Source: Pedobacter sp. Leaf250
GTDB taxonomy: Bacteria > Bacteroidota > Bacteroidia > Sphingobacteriales > Sphingobacteriaceae
Direction of reading: 5' to 3'
Length of the DNA: 64,000 nt
Assembly (NCBI RefSeq): GCF_920984735.1
Contig: NZ_CAKLBU010000002.1
Location: forward strand, 1 to 64,000
The translations under genes and the position numbers were made by a program. The notes beneath the pieces are model-generated. The model searched no databases, was not told the DNA's origin, and worked only from the letters and a program-made list of their open reading frames with translations. Positions 1 to 8,950 of the stretch are shown in pieces; position 1 is the first letter of the stretch; each line of letters starts with the position of its first letter.

Positions 1-2
1 AC

Positions 3-65
3 AAAACAGCCTATGACAACCAGTATTTACTAAAAGAGAATAGCGTACAGACACAAATTGCATAA
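3..65 (+). CDS. C-terminal fragment of an unidentified protein, cut by the window edge
   Basis: One frame stays open from the window edge through twenty codons and ends in TAA at 63-65. Its last residues read SVQTQIA. The fragment is too short to assign to a family, and chance openness over twenty codons is possible. About 105 bases without a recognised signal separate it from the convergent amidohydrolase gene. Confidence 0.25.
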   Translation, partial: KTAYDNQYLLKENSVQTQIA

Positions 66-171
66 GTACGCTATACAGGCTAGTTCTGGACTGCCTTAGA
101 ATAACAAAAGTATGAAAATTAATATTTCATTTGGAAATCAACACAGAATCTTATATGGTAAAACAACTAAT

Positions 172-3100
172 TTAATCGCAATGTGGAACTGTAAATGTCC
201 ATGTTTCTGATTCGCTGTTTGGAATGATAAAGCCGTTTCCTTTAGCTGTTTCAAACCATAATTTACCACGAAGTTTTTCTCTTGTTCCAACTTCATTCAT
301 GGTTGCGCTATCGTACAAACGGCCATTAATCATAACATATTTAATTTTTTCTGAATTACGAATATCATCTAATGGATTGGCATCCATAATTATTAAATCA
401 GCCAATTTCCCAACCTCCAGCGAACCGATTTCTTTATTCATTCCTAAGTAGGATGCGCCATTTAAAGTTGCATTTCTAATGGCTTGTAACGGAGAAAAAC
501 CGCCTTGAACAAACATCCAAAGTTCCCAATGCGCACCCAAACCCTGAATTTGTCCATGAGCACCAAGATTTACTTTTGTACCGCCATCTGCAATTTGTTT
601 GGTTGCTTTTGCAATATCAATGTGGTTGTAGTCACTATATTCAGATGTTGTTCTTCGTCTTGCTCTTGAATCTATAATTGAACGTGGCGTGTAAGTCATT
701 AACTTTTCATTCTCCCAAACATTTGTCCTGTCGTACCAATAATTTTCGCCCCATTGGCCACCGTAAGCAACAATTAAGGTAGGTGTATAACCAACTGAAG
801 TATTGTTCCAAAGCGTAGTTACATCTTTATAAACAGGTAAAACCGGGATGCTGTGTTCAATTCCGGTATGGCCATCAACCACCATATTCATGTTATGGAA
901 AAACGTTGAACCACCTTCGGGTACAACTTCCATTTTTAATTGACGGGCAGCTTCTAAAATTTGCTGGCGCTGCTCTCTGCGTGGCTGATTGTACGATTTT
1001 ACAGAAAATGCACCAACTGCTTTCAATCTTTTCAGGTTTGCAAGTGCATCATCTAAACTATTGATAACCACTTTAAAATCTCCGTCAGCACCATACAAAA
1101 TAGAGCCTGTAGAATAAACTCGTGGTCCAACCATTCGGCCTGACTTAAGCATTTCACTTTGACTAAAAACCATTTCTGTGTTGCTCGAAGGATCATGAGA
1201 TGTGGTAACGCCGAAAGCCAAATTGGCCATATAGCTCCAATCGTTTTGCGGCGTAATCCCATCAGGACTGGTGCGTAAATGCGCATGAACATCAATTATA
1301 CCAGGCATAATTGTTTTGCCATTCACATCAATTACTTTTGCATTTGCAGGAATAGTTATCGCATCTGCTTTGCCAATTGCCGTAATTTTGTTTCCATCGG
1401 TTAAAATTGTACCGTTCTCAATTACTTCATCACCTTTCATCGAGATAATTCTTGCACCTTTTAAAGCCACAATTCCAGTTGGCGCATCACTTTTTAAATT
1501 GAGATTTATATCGATTGAACTTGCTTGAGTTTTAGGTGTAGCGCCATCAAAGTTGAAAGCATTCTTTACATCAATTGTAAAATATTTCGGACCCAATGTC
1601 CAATGTAAGTTTTTGCTATCGGCGCTCCATTGCATGTACGTTCCGCCGTCTGTTGTAATTTTTGCAACAGGAATTGCCTTATTTCCAGCCGATGCATCCT
1701 GGGCAGTTCCAACATTAATCATTGGTGTAATGTAAACATTAAAAAGCTCATTGAAAGCTAACCATTTATTGTCAGGACTAACTACAAATTGGTTTGCGTA
1801 CTGTGAAGTAAAATGGGTTCTTTCATTTGCACCATTTAAATCAATACTTTTTAAGGCTTTTTTACCATCAGCATAACTTTGGAAATAAATTCGGGTATCC
1901 GTATTATTAAATGATGGTTTTATTCCATTATCTGATACCATAATTTTCGAACCACCGGCAGCGGGCATAATAAAAATTCCTGTTCCGCGACCATAATTAT
2001 AACCTAAAACATCATTTCCGCTACCTTTTCTAAATACAATTTTTTCACCTTTAGTAGAGTATTGTGGAGAATAGTAAAATCCTTTTTCATCGCTTAGCGT
2101 AATCGTTTTGCCCGATTTTAAATCAGTTCTTTTTATCGCTCCGCGGAGTTCATCGCTCCAGGTAGTATAAATCACAAATTTTCCATCCGGACTAAAATTT
2201 GGCTCAAATTCAAAATCCAAACCATTGGTTAATCTTTCAGGCTTACCATTTGGCAGTTCCTGCTTGTAAAGAAAACCTGCTGCATTGAAAATAATTGTCT
2301 TCTCATCAGGTGATGTTGTTAATTGCCTTAACATTTTTGCTGAAAAATCATTACTAAAAACCTGATTTTCAAAATGTAATGCCTGTTGAACGGTTTGGAC
2401 TGTGTTGGCCTGAAATGGAATAGTTGTTGTAATTAAATTTCCGATTTCAGTTTTCCGAATTTTTCCTTTAGCATAAAACACTAAGCTTTTGCTGTCGGGC
2501 ATCCATGCGAAGTTTGGATAAACGCCGAAAATTGCCCAGGTTTCTTGTTGGTCGTGAGATAAATCTTCATTAACCGGCCATTCTTCGCCAGTTTTAATAT
2601 TTTGGACATAGAGTGTTGATTTTAAACGAACACGTTTTACAAAAGCAATTAAATTTCCATCAGGCGAAACCTGCGGGCGACAAGCACCACCTTGCTCATT
2701 AATTAATGTGTTTAGTTTTCCAGTGGTTAAATCCAGCTGGCGAATGGCATAAATTGTTCCGTTTGGGTCTTTGCTATATTCGAAATTCGGTCCGGGAGTA
2801 ACATCTTCACTGAAATATACATATTTTCCATCAGGCGAAACGTTAGGTTCTCCTGCATCTTGCTGGTCATTCTTACGTTTAGTGAGCTGAACACCATCAC
2901 CGCCATTTATGCTGTACATCCACATTTCGCCAGCACCCAAAGAGCGTCCTGCGGTAAAGTGTTTTCGAGCCACTATATATTCGCTGTTTGGCATCCAAGT
3001 CGCATTATTCAACAATCTGAACGTCTCTTTAGTTATTTGCTTTTTATTAGAACCGTCTCGGCCCATAATCCAAATGTTATCTCCACCGCTTTTATCACTG

Positions 3101-3399
3101 GTGTAAGAAATATATCTTCCGTTTGGGCTAAATCTTGGCTGTACATCATAAGCAATGCCGCCACTAATTAGCTTTGCCTGGCCACCCGAAATCGGCATAG
3201 TGTAAATATCACCCAATAAATCGAAAACTATTTCCTGGCCATCAGCACTCACGTCAAGGTTCATCCATGTGCCTTCATCGGTATTTAAAGTAAAGTTTTT
3301 AGTCGTACCCTGAAATTTTTCGACATCCCACTTTTTTTCCTGGGCATTTGAGGTGAAAAATAAAAAAGAAAGCGCTGATAGAAAATAGAGTTGTTTCAT
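172..3399 (-). CDS. TolB-type beta-propeller / amidohydrolase fusion protein, secreted
   Basis: The 1075-residue protein starts with a signal peptide (hydrophobic core LYFLSALSFLFF, likely cleavage after SNAQ). Roughly residues 40-620 form a WD40/TolB-like propeller with repeated SPDGK/SPNGR blades. The C-terminal 400 residues are a metal-dependent amidohydrolase: the metal-binding HxH is seen in IDVHAHLR, with further histidines in GIEHS and in the NLGAHGQ region, and the usual ending GSLEVGKLADLIIMD. This fusion is common in Bacteroidota and is annotated as an amidohydrolase or Tol-system-like protein; the substrate is unknown, with peptides or cyclic amides as guesses. It faces recQ divergently across 72 bases. 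Confidence 0.9.
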   Translation of the reverse strand: MKQLYFLSALSFLFFTSNAQEKKWDVEKFQGTTKNFTLNTDEGTWMNLDVSADGQEIVFDLLGDIYTMPISGGQAKLISGGIAYDVQPRFSPNGRYISYTSDKSGGDNIWIMGRDGSNKKQITKETFRLLNNATWMPNSEYIVARKHFTAGRSLGAGEMWMYSINGGDGVQLTKRKNDQQDAGEPNVSPDGKYVYFSEDVTPGPNFEYSKDPNGTIYAIRQLDLTTGKLNTLINEQGGACRPQVSPDGNLIAFVKRVRLKSTLYVQNIKTGEEWPVNEDLSHDQQETWAIFGVYPNFAWMPDSKSLVFYAKGKIRKTEIGNLITTTIPFQANTVQTVQQALHFENQVFSNDFSAKMLRQLTTSPDEKTIIFNAAGFLYKQELPNGKPERLTNGLDFEFEPNFSPDGKFVIYTTWSDELRGAIKRTDLKSGKTITLSDEKGFYYSPQYSTKGEKIVFRKGSGNDVLGYNYGRGTGIFIMPAAGGSKIMVSDNGIKPSFNNTDTRIYFQSYADGKKALKSIDLNGANERTHFTSQYANQFVVSPDNKWLAFNELFNVYITPMINVGTAQDASAGNKAIPVAKITTDGGTYMQWSADSKNLHWTLGPKYFTIDVKNAFNFDGATPKTQASSIDINLNLKSDAPTGIVALKGARIISMKGDEVIENGTILTDGNKITAIGKADAITIPANAKVIDVNGKTIMPGIIDVHAHLRTSPDGITPQNDWSYMANLAFGVTTSHDPSSNTEMVFSQSEMLKSGRMVGPRVYSTGSILYGADGDFKVVINSLDDALANLKRLKAVGAFSVKSYNQPRREQRQQILEAARQLKMEVVPEGGSTFFHNMNMVVDGHTGIEHSIPVLPVYKDVTTLWNNTSVGYTPTLIVAYGGQWGENYWYDRTNVWENEKLMTYTPRSIIDSRARRRTTSEYSDYNHIDIAKATKQIADGGTKVNLGAHGQIQGLGAHWELWMFVQGGFSPLQAIRNATLNGASYLGMNKEIGSLEVGKLADLIIMDANPLDDIRNSEKIKYVMINGRLYDSATMNEVGTREKLRGKLWFETAKGNGFIIPNSESETWTFTVPHCD

Positions 3400-3450
3400 C
3401 TAAATTTTGATTAATTGAGCCGCAATTTAGCAATATCAACAGCTTTTTTA

Positions 3451-3458
3451 TAGTTTTG
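3451..3458 (+). promoter_or_regulatory. Probable -7 element of the recQ promoter
   Basis: The octamer TAGTTTTG matches the Bacteroidota -7 consensus TAnnTTTG and lies 13 bases before the recQ ATG. No TTG is present at the expected -33 distance, so only half of the promoter is supported. Confidence 0.4.
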
Positions 3459-3471
3459 ATACCGCCGATTT

Positions 3472-5364
3472 ATGACAGCAATAGAGATTTTACAAAAATA
3501 TTGGGGACACCAAGCTTTCAGACCGTTACAGCAAGATATCATTACTTCAGTTTTAGAGGGGAAGGATAGTTTAGCGCTATTGCCAACAGGCGGAGGAAAA
3601 TCGATTTGTTTTCAGGTGCCGGCTTTGGTTAAAGAGGGAATCTGCATTGTGGTTTCGCCACTAATTGCCTTAATGAAAGACCAGGTTGAAAACCTTAAAT
3701 CGAAAGGCATTGAGGCAATTGCCATTTACGCAGGGATGGGTAAACGCGAAATTGATTTTTTATTGGATAATTGCATTTATGGCAAAATAAAATTCCTTTA
3801 TCTTTCTCCAGAACGGTTATTATCGGATTTGGTTCGTGTTAGAATCTCTTACATGAATGTAAATTTGATTGCCGTGGATGAAGCACATTGTATTTCCCAA
3901 TGGGGATATGATTTTCGCCCTCCTTACCAACAGATTTCTAAACTTAGAGAAATCCTTCCAGATGTGCCTGTTTTAGCATTAACTGCTACAGCAACTGAGT
4001 TTGTCAGAAAGGATATTGTAGAGAAACTGGAAATGAAAAATCCGCAGGTTTTCGTTAAAAGTTTTGCTCGAGATAATTTAAGTTATGTTGTTTTCGGACA
4101 GGAAGATAAATATAAAAAACTGATTGAGATTTGCAGAAATGTAAAAGGAACGGGCCTGGTTTATGTTCGCAATCGCAGGGAAACCGCAGAGGTTTCAAAC
4201 TTTATAAATCGCAATCACATTAAAGCTGATTTTTACCACGCAGGTTTAGAACGAGAGGTTCGTTTTCAAAAACAAGAAGACTGGAAACTAAACAAAACCA
4301 GAATCATGGTGGCTACAAATGCCTTTGGAATGGGTATCGATAAAGCTGATGTTCGTTTTGTGGTGCATTTAGATTTGCCAGAAAGTTTAGAAGCATATTA
4401 TCAGGAAGCTGGCAGAGCTGGTCGCGATGAAAAACGCAGTTATGCTGTTTTGCTTGCAAATCAATCTGATGTTTTGAGTCTGGAATCCCGTTATATCAAT
4501 AGTTTTCCATCTTCCGATGAAATCAGAAAAGTATATCATTATTTAGGAAATTATTTCCAATTGGCTTTTGGAGCAGGAGAGGGTTTGAATTTTACCTTTG
4601 ATATAGCTGATTTCTGTAAGCGATTTAATATTAGTGTCTTAAAAACTATTTCTGCTTTAAAATTTTTAGAGCATGATGGCTACATCACATTATCTGAAAG
4701 TGTTTTTCTGCCATCGAGGTTAATGTTTATTGTTGGTCATGAAGATGTTTATCGTTTTCAAATTGAAAACAAGGCTTACGATGGTGTAATTAAGACCATT
4801 CTTCGTTCTCACGGAGGTGCATTTGATGGCTTTGTGAAAATAAACGAGGCAGATTTAGCAAAGAAGCTTGGCGTTTCTTTCAAAGATGTCATCGCAATAC
4901 TAGACAAACTTCAATCAATAGAAATGTTAACTTATATTCAACAAACCGACCAGCCGCAATTGCAATATGTTCGTTCGAGGGTTGATATGGATCATTTTGA
5001 TTTGGACGTTAAATATCTTGAATTCAGAAAAGAAATTTTGTTAAAGCAAGTTAATGCCGTTGTTGGCTATACCACTTCACATAAATGTCGCAGCATTCAG
5101 TTGCTAAACTATTTCGATGAAGATACCGCTACAAAATGTGGGGTTTGCGATGTTTGCCTGGCTGAGAAAAGAGCTGAAAATGAAGTGCAAATGAGCGATG
5201 AAATTGAGTTTGAAATCATTTCTTTACTTCAGCAACAACCCTTAAGTTTAGATGATTTGGTTTCCAATATAAAAAACGGTGCTGAAAATGAAAGAATAGA
5301 TGGTATTCGAGAATTATTAGATGCTGGCAAAATAAAAACTGACGGGAAGAAATATTATCTTTGA
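3472..5364 (+). CDS. recQ: ATP-dependent DNA helicase RecQ
   Basis: This 630-residue superfamily 2 helicase unwinds DNA 3'-5' in recombination and repair of stalled forks. The Walker A motif PTGGGKS is at residues 38-44, the DEAH box at 136-139, motif III reads ALTATAT and motif VI reads GRAGRDEK. The RQC zinc site is visible as C539 followed by C556, C559 and C562 (CGVCDVC). The length is close to E. coli RecQ, but I do not recognise a clear HRDC domain; the last 60 residues look like a diverged helical tail. It stands alone, 66 bases before the transporter gene. Confidence 0.96.
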   Translation: MTAIEILQKYWGHQAFRPLQQDIITSVLEGKDSLALLPTGGGKSICFQVPALVKEGICIVVSPLIALMKDQVENLKSKGIEAIAIYAGMGKREIDFLLDNCIYGKIKFLYLSPERLLSDLVRVRISYMNVNLIAVDEAHCISQWGYDFRPPYQQISKLREILPDVPVLALTATATEFVRKDIVEKLEMKNPQVFVKSFARDNLSYVVFGQEDKYKKLIEICRNVKGTGLVYVRNRRETAEVSNFINRNHIKADFYHAGLEREVRFQKQEDWKLNKTRIMVATNAFGMGIDKADVRFVVHLDLPESLEAYYQEAGRAGRDEKRSYAVLLANQSDVLSLESRYINSFPSSDEIRKVYHYLGNYFQLAFGAGEGLNFTFDIADFCKRFNISVLKTISALKFLEHDGYITLSESVFLPSRLMFIVGHEDVYRFQIENKAYDGVIKTILRSHGGAFDGFVKINEADLAKKLGVSFKDVIAILDKLQSIEMLTYIQQTDQPQLQYVRSRVDMDHFDLDVKYLEFRKEILLKQVNAVVGYTTSHKCRSIQLLNYFDEDTATKCGVCDVCLAEKRAENEVQMSDEIEFEIISLLQQQPLSLDDLVSNIKNGAENERIDGIRELLDAGKIKTDGKKYYL

Positions 5365-5430
5365 TTTTAGATTTACGAATTACGATTTTAGAATATCAAT
5401 ACTAAAAATTCCAACTTTCAAAACCTATCC

Positions 5431-6738
5431 ATGATAGAAAAAAATAATAAGAAAACCATCCGCTCATGGGCTTTCTTCGATTGGGCAAATTCAGCCTATA
5501 ATTTAGTTATTACCTCAACCATATTTCCAGCTTATTACACCATAATTACTACCACAAAAGAGCATGGCGATAAAGTAACTTTTCTTGGAAGAACCTTTGT
5601 TAATACATCGTTATCCAATTATGCACTATCATTTGCATATTTAATCATGGCCCTGGCTTTACCGATTTTATCGTCAATTGCAGATAGGAGAGGAAACAAG
5701 AAATCATTCATGAAATTTTTTACATATATGGGTGGTTTGGCTTGTATGGCTTTATATTTTTTTAAGTTAGATACCTTACAAATCAGTATCGTGTTCTTTG
5801 TTCTTGCTGCAATGGGATACATTGGAGGCGTACTTTTTAGTAATTCCTATTTACCGGAAATTGCGACCGAAGAACATCAGGATAGGGTTAGTGCACAAGG
5901 ATTTTCTTATGGATACATCGGATCAGTTGTGCTTCAGTTGATTTGCTTTTTATTCGTACTAAAACCCGAATGGTTTGGTATCATTGATGCATCATTTCCA
6001 CCGAGATTATCGTTTCTTTTAGTCGGAATATGGTGGATAGCTTTTTCGCAAATTCCATTCGCTGTTCTGCCGAACGGCAAACCGCAGGTTGCTAAGGTTA
6101 AAACCAATATCATTAAAGATGGCTTTGGCGAACTTTCAAAAGTTTGGAATCAGTTAAAGCAAATTAAAAAACTGAAAGGGTTTCTATTATCATTCTTTTT
6201 TTATTCGATGGGCGTTCAAACAATTATGTTGGCCGCTGCAGGTTTTGCTGAAAAAACATTAAAATTAGGAACGGCTAAACTCATTGCCGTTATCCTCATT
6301 ATTCAATTGGTTGCCATTCCGGGAGCATTGCTGATGTCGTTTTTAGCAAAAAAATGGGGAAACGTTAATGTATTGATGATGGTAGTTTTAATATGGATTG
6401 GCTGTTGTATTTACGGTTATAATATCACAAACGAATATCAATTTTACTCATTGGCAGCAATCGTAGGATTAATCATGGGCGGAATCCAATCTTTATCTCG
6501 TTCTACTTATTCAAAATATTTACCTGAAAATACACCAGATAGCACATCATTCTTTAGTTTTTATGATGTTACGGAAAAACTTGCCATCGTAATCGGTTTA
6601 TTCACCTTCGCGTATATCGAAGATTTAACGGGGAATATTCGCTTTTCAATTATCGCCTTGGCATCATTTTTTATTGTTGGATTGGTGTTTTTAGCTATCC
6701 TGAAAAAAATCGAGCGCAAAGAAACAGTAAAATTGTAA
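5431..6738 (+). CDS. MFS transporter of the UMF1 / Atg22-like family
   Basis: The 435-residue protein has about twelve hydrophobic segments and begins with the hallmark of the family, SWAFFDWANSAYNLVITS. Other family traits are the cytoplasmic LSSIADRRGNKK loop after the second helix and GGIQSLSRSTYSKYLPE late in the protein. UMF1 members are thought to export metabolites such as amino acids, but the substrate in Bacteroidota is not established. It is followed 26 bases later by the LutA-like gene on the same strand, so co-transcription is possible. Nothing in the context fixes the cargo. Confidence 0.88.
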   Translation: MIEKNNKKTIRSWAFFDWANSAYNLVITSTIFPAYYTIITTTKEHGDKVTFLGRTFVNTSLSNYALSFAYLIMALALPILSSIADRRGNKKSFMKFFTYMGGLACMALYFFKLDTLQISIVFFVLAAMGYIGGVLFSNSYLPEIATEEHQDRVSAQGFSYGYIGSVVLQLICFLFVLKPEWFGIIDASFPPRLSFLLVGIWWIAFSQIPFAVLPNGKPQVAKVKTNIIKDGFGELSKVWNQLKQIKKLKGFLLSFFFYSMGVQTIMLAAAGFAEKTLKLGTAKLIAVILIIQLVAIPGALLMSFLAKKWGNVNVLMMVVLIWIGCCIYGYNITNEYQFYSLAAIVGLIMGGIQSLSRSTYSKYLPENTPDSTSFFSFYDVTEKLAIVIGLFTFAYIEDLTGNIRFSIIALASFFIVGLVFLAILKKIERKETVKL

Positions 6739-6764
6739 GTTTGTAGGCTAAAGAATATTTGTTG

Positions 6765-7502
6765 ATGAAAGTAGAATTGTTTGTTCCTTGTTTTGTAGAC
6801 CAATTATATCCAGAAACCGCTTTTAATACTTTAAGATTATTAGAAAAATCAGGATGCAAAGTAGAATACAACTCAAAACAAACTTGTTGCGGTCAGCCAG
6901 CTTATAATGCTGGTTATTGGGATGAAGCCAAAGAAGTTGGCACCAAATTCTTAAACGATTTTACTGAAAATACTTATGTGGTTGCACCATCTGCTTCTTG
7001 TGTGGGTATGGTTAAAGGTGGTTTTAACGATCTATTCACGAATACTATCGTCCATAATAAATGCCGCAGTTTACAATCAAACATCTGGGAATTATCCGAT
7101 TTTCTGATTAATGTAGCTAAAAAAGATTATTTCGGAGCAGAACTTGAGGGTAAAGCTGTTTACCATGATTCTTGTAGTGCACTTCGCGAATGCAAAATCA
7201 AAGATGAACCTCGCCAGTTATTATCAAAGGTTCATGGTTTAGAAATGCTCGAAATGGAAGATACTGATATGTGTTGTGGTTTCGGCGGTACATTTGCCGT
7301 TAAATTCGATGCCATTTCATCGGCCATGGCCGAACAAAAGGTGAATCATGCCCTGGCTCAACAGGCAGATTATATTATCTCAACGGATCTATCTTGCCTT
7401 TTACATCTTCAGGGTTATATCGATAAAAATAGTCTTCCAATAAAAACCATGCATATTGCCGATGTTTTATGCAATGGCTGGTTAGAAAGTACCGAATACT
7501 AA
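6765..7502 (+). CDS. LutA/YkgE-type Fe-S protein with two CCG domains
   Basis: I chose the ATG at 6765 over two in-frame TTG codons just upstream because MKVELFVPCF is the normal start of this family. The 245-residue product contains two cysteine-rich CCG repeats: CCGQPAYNAG at residues 41-50 and MCCGFGG around residue 170. These bind an iron-sulfur cluster as in heterodisulfide reductase subunit B and the lactate-oxidation protein LutA. LutB and LutC are not encoded next to it, so here it may act as a stand-alone subunit of a (S)-lactate or glycolate oxidase complex encoded elsewhere. That role is an inference from the family. Confidence 0.85.
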   Translation: MKVELFVPCFVDQLYPETAFNTLRLLEKSGCKVEYNSKQTCCGQPAYNAGYWDEAKEVGTKFLNDFTENTYVVAPSASCVGMVKGGFNDLFTNTIVHNKCRSLQSNIWELSDFLINVAKKDYFGAELEGKAVYHDSCSALRECKIKDEPRQLLSKVHGLEMLEMEDTDMCCGFGGTFAVKFDAISSAMAEQKVNHALAQQADYIISTDLSCLLHLQGYIDKNSLPIKTMHIADVLCNGWLESTEY

Positions 7503-7568
7503 CAAGATTATTACTGCTGATTTACAACTCTTTAACACTTTTTAACACGTTTAGCGTTTTATCTCTAA

Positions 7569-7576
7569 TACCTTTG
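7569..7576 (+). promoter_or_regulatory. Probable -7 element upstream of the secreted protein gene
   Basis: TACCTTTG matches TAnnTTTG exactly and lies 50 bases before the ATG at 7627. No TTG is seen at the expected -33 spacing. Confidence 0.4.
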
Positions 7577-7626
7577 TTAAACCTTTTTTAACCTTTCATA
7601 TCTAAATAACAAAACATATAAACAAG

Positions 7627-8529
7627 ATGAAAAAAATAATTTTCGCTTTATTAGGAGTTTTATCCATTGCATCAGCAGCAAATGCACAAAAGAAAATTTC
7701 AGGAGCAATACAATTTGAAACCACAATAGATCCTGCAGCCATGATGGCGGCAAGTGGGGTTAAATTACCAGAGCAAGCGGCTGCCCGCATGCCTTCTACA
7801 AGTAAAACAAATTTTGAGTTACTATTCAATGCCACTAACGCAAGTTATATGCCGGTTGAAGAAACCGAAGATAGCAATGGTGGTGGCGGCGGTGGTGGAA
7901 TGGGCCGTATGATGATGCGTTTTGGTGGTGCCGGAGGTAACAGAGAATACTATTATTCTTTTGCTGATCAAAAATTAAACGAAGTTTTCGATCTAAACGA
8001 TACCACTTATTATATGCCTAGCAAACTTACCTTATCAACTTCTGGCCCAATCGGTTCATTTAGAATGGGTGGAGGAAATCCAGCTGATACCGCTAAACCA
8101 AAACCAGTTGTGCCACCCAAAATCGAAATTGTTAAAACTGATGCAACAAAGAAAATCATTGGTTTCGATTGCAAGGAAGTGATTGTAAAGTCTACCAGAA
8201 CGGTAAAAATTTTAGACGCAGATAGAGATGTAACCGAGGAAACCCATATTTGGTACACTAATGATTTAGGTTTTAATTTTTCTCCAAATCCTAAAATGTG
8301 GACAGAAGGAACTGTTTTAGCTATCGAAGGTAGGGGTAACAGCACAATTGCTAAAAGTATAGAATACAGAGGAGTTAGTTCTAAAGATGTTACTGCACCT
8401 AAAAAAGCTAAACTAATTACCGAAGAAGAATACAAAGTGAAAATGGAAAACTTTAGTAAACGTTTCAGAAACAACCGCCCTGGTGGAGGTAATTTTGGTG
8501 GAGCAAGAACTGTTGTAATCGGTCAATAA
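7627..8529 (+). CDS. Secreted protein of the GLPGLI / DUF4412-like type
   Basis: The 300-residue protein has a clear signal peptide (MKKIIFALLGVLSIASAANA, then QKKI). The mature part begins with a strand ISGAIQFETTI and ends with a typical region containing KIIGFDCKEVIVKS and THIWYTNDLGF, as in Bacteroidota periplasmic proteins of the GLPGLI or DUF4412 kind. Two glycine/methionine-rich stretches (around residues 85-105 and near the C-terminus) are low-complexity insertions. A shorter paralogue-like protein is encoded at 59003-59686. The function is unknown. A strong terminator follows. Confidence 0.8.
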   Translation: MKKIIFALLGVLSIASAANAQKKISGAIQFETTIDPAAMMAASGVKLPEQAAARMPSTSKTNFELLFNATNASYMPVEETEDSNGGGGGGGMGRMMMRFGGAGGNREYYYSFADQKLNEVFDLNDTTYYMPSKLTLSTSGPIGSFRMGGGNPADTAKPKPVVPPKIEIVKTDATKKIIGFDCKEVIVKSTRTVKILDADRDVTEETHIWYTNDLGFNFSPNPKMWTEGTVLAIEGRGNSTIAKSIEYRGVSSKDVTAPKKAKLITEEEYKVKMENFSKRFRNNRPGGGNFGGARTVVIGQ

Positions 8530-8552
8530 TTTAAAGCAAAATATTATCATGT

Positions 8553-8584
8553 AAGCCTGTTTATTCATTTAAACAGGCTTTTTT
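8553..8584 (+). terminator. Rho-independent terminator
   Basis: A perfect 10-bp stem (AAGCCTGTTT with AAACAGGCTT) and an 8-base loop are followed by a run of T. It begins 24 bases after the stop codon of the secreted protein gene. Confidence 0.85.
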
Positions 8585-8599
8585 ATTTGAAGCACCAAG

Positions 8600-8690
8600 C
8601 AAGTAGTTCTTTGCAGAAATCAGTCCTGCTGTTGTTTCAAGTCCTCGCTGCGCTGTGGGCTTTTCACGTCCATCAGGGCTATATCACATT
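8600..8690 (-). repeat. Intergenic repeat-like element in the 421-base gap before thrS
   Basis: Read on the minus strand, this stretch contains AGCCCTGATGGACGTGAAAA, then AGCCCACAGCGCAGCGAGGA. It is far more GC-rich than its surroundings and non-coding. Parts of it resemble the CCCGGTTGAAATGGAA element at 14870 and the CCCGATTGAAATG element near 56575. From memory, degenerate sequences of this type are scattered between genes in Sphingobacteriaceae, but I cannot verify this here. The rest of the gap (8690-8950) holds only a possible thrS promoter and leader. Confidence 0.4.
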
Positions 8691-8840
8691 TTTCATCTCT
8701 CTTTTGGAAGTTTTAATTACTAAAGCCTAAAAAATGAAAAGGTAATGATGCATAACTTATTGTTTGAATTTAAATTAAGAGAGGGCAAATACTTATTCAA
8801 ATTTAAGCTTACCACATTTTCATGCTATAGTTAATTTCCT

Positions 8841-8848
8841 TATCTTCG
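8841..8848 (+). promoter_or_regulatory. Possible -7 element of the thrS-infC-rpmI-rplT operon
   Basis: TATCTTCG matches TAnnTTTG at seven of eight positions. It would give a leader of about 95 bases before the thrS ATG. That leader contains a small 7-bp stem (AAATCAC / GTGATTT, 8859-8879). Whether the leader regulates thrS cannot be told from the sequence. Confidence 0.35.
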
Positions 8849-8950
8849 CAACAATTAAAAATCACTTTGTATGTGATTTAGAACTAACATTTTTTTAAAC
8901 CGTTCCGAAATTTTAATCACAATAAGATTAGGAACAAATCATAGTTGTAG

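Noticed and set aside
3472..7502. RecQ, transporter and Fe-S protein as a phage-defence island
   Set aside because: Each is a common housekeeping family, codon use is uniform and no nuclease, integrase or toxin gene is present.
8010..8474. 154-codon open frame antisense to the secreted protein gene
   Set aside because: Hydrophobic translation is a by-product of the opposite strand's codon use; the sense gene has a signal peptide and terminator.
7627..8529. Glycine-rich secreted protein as an antifreeze or adhesin
   Set aside because: The glycine runs are short insertions in an otherwise DUF4412/GLPGLI-like protein.
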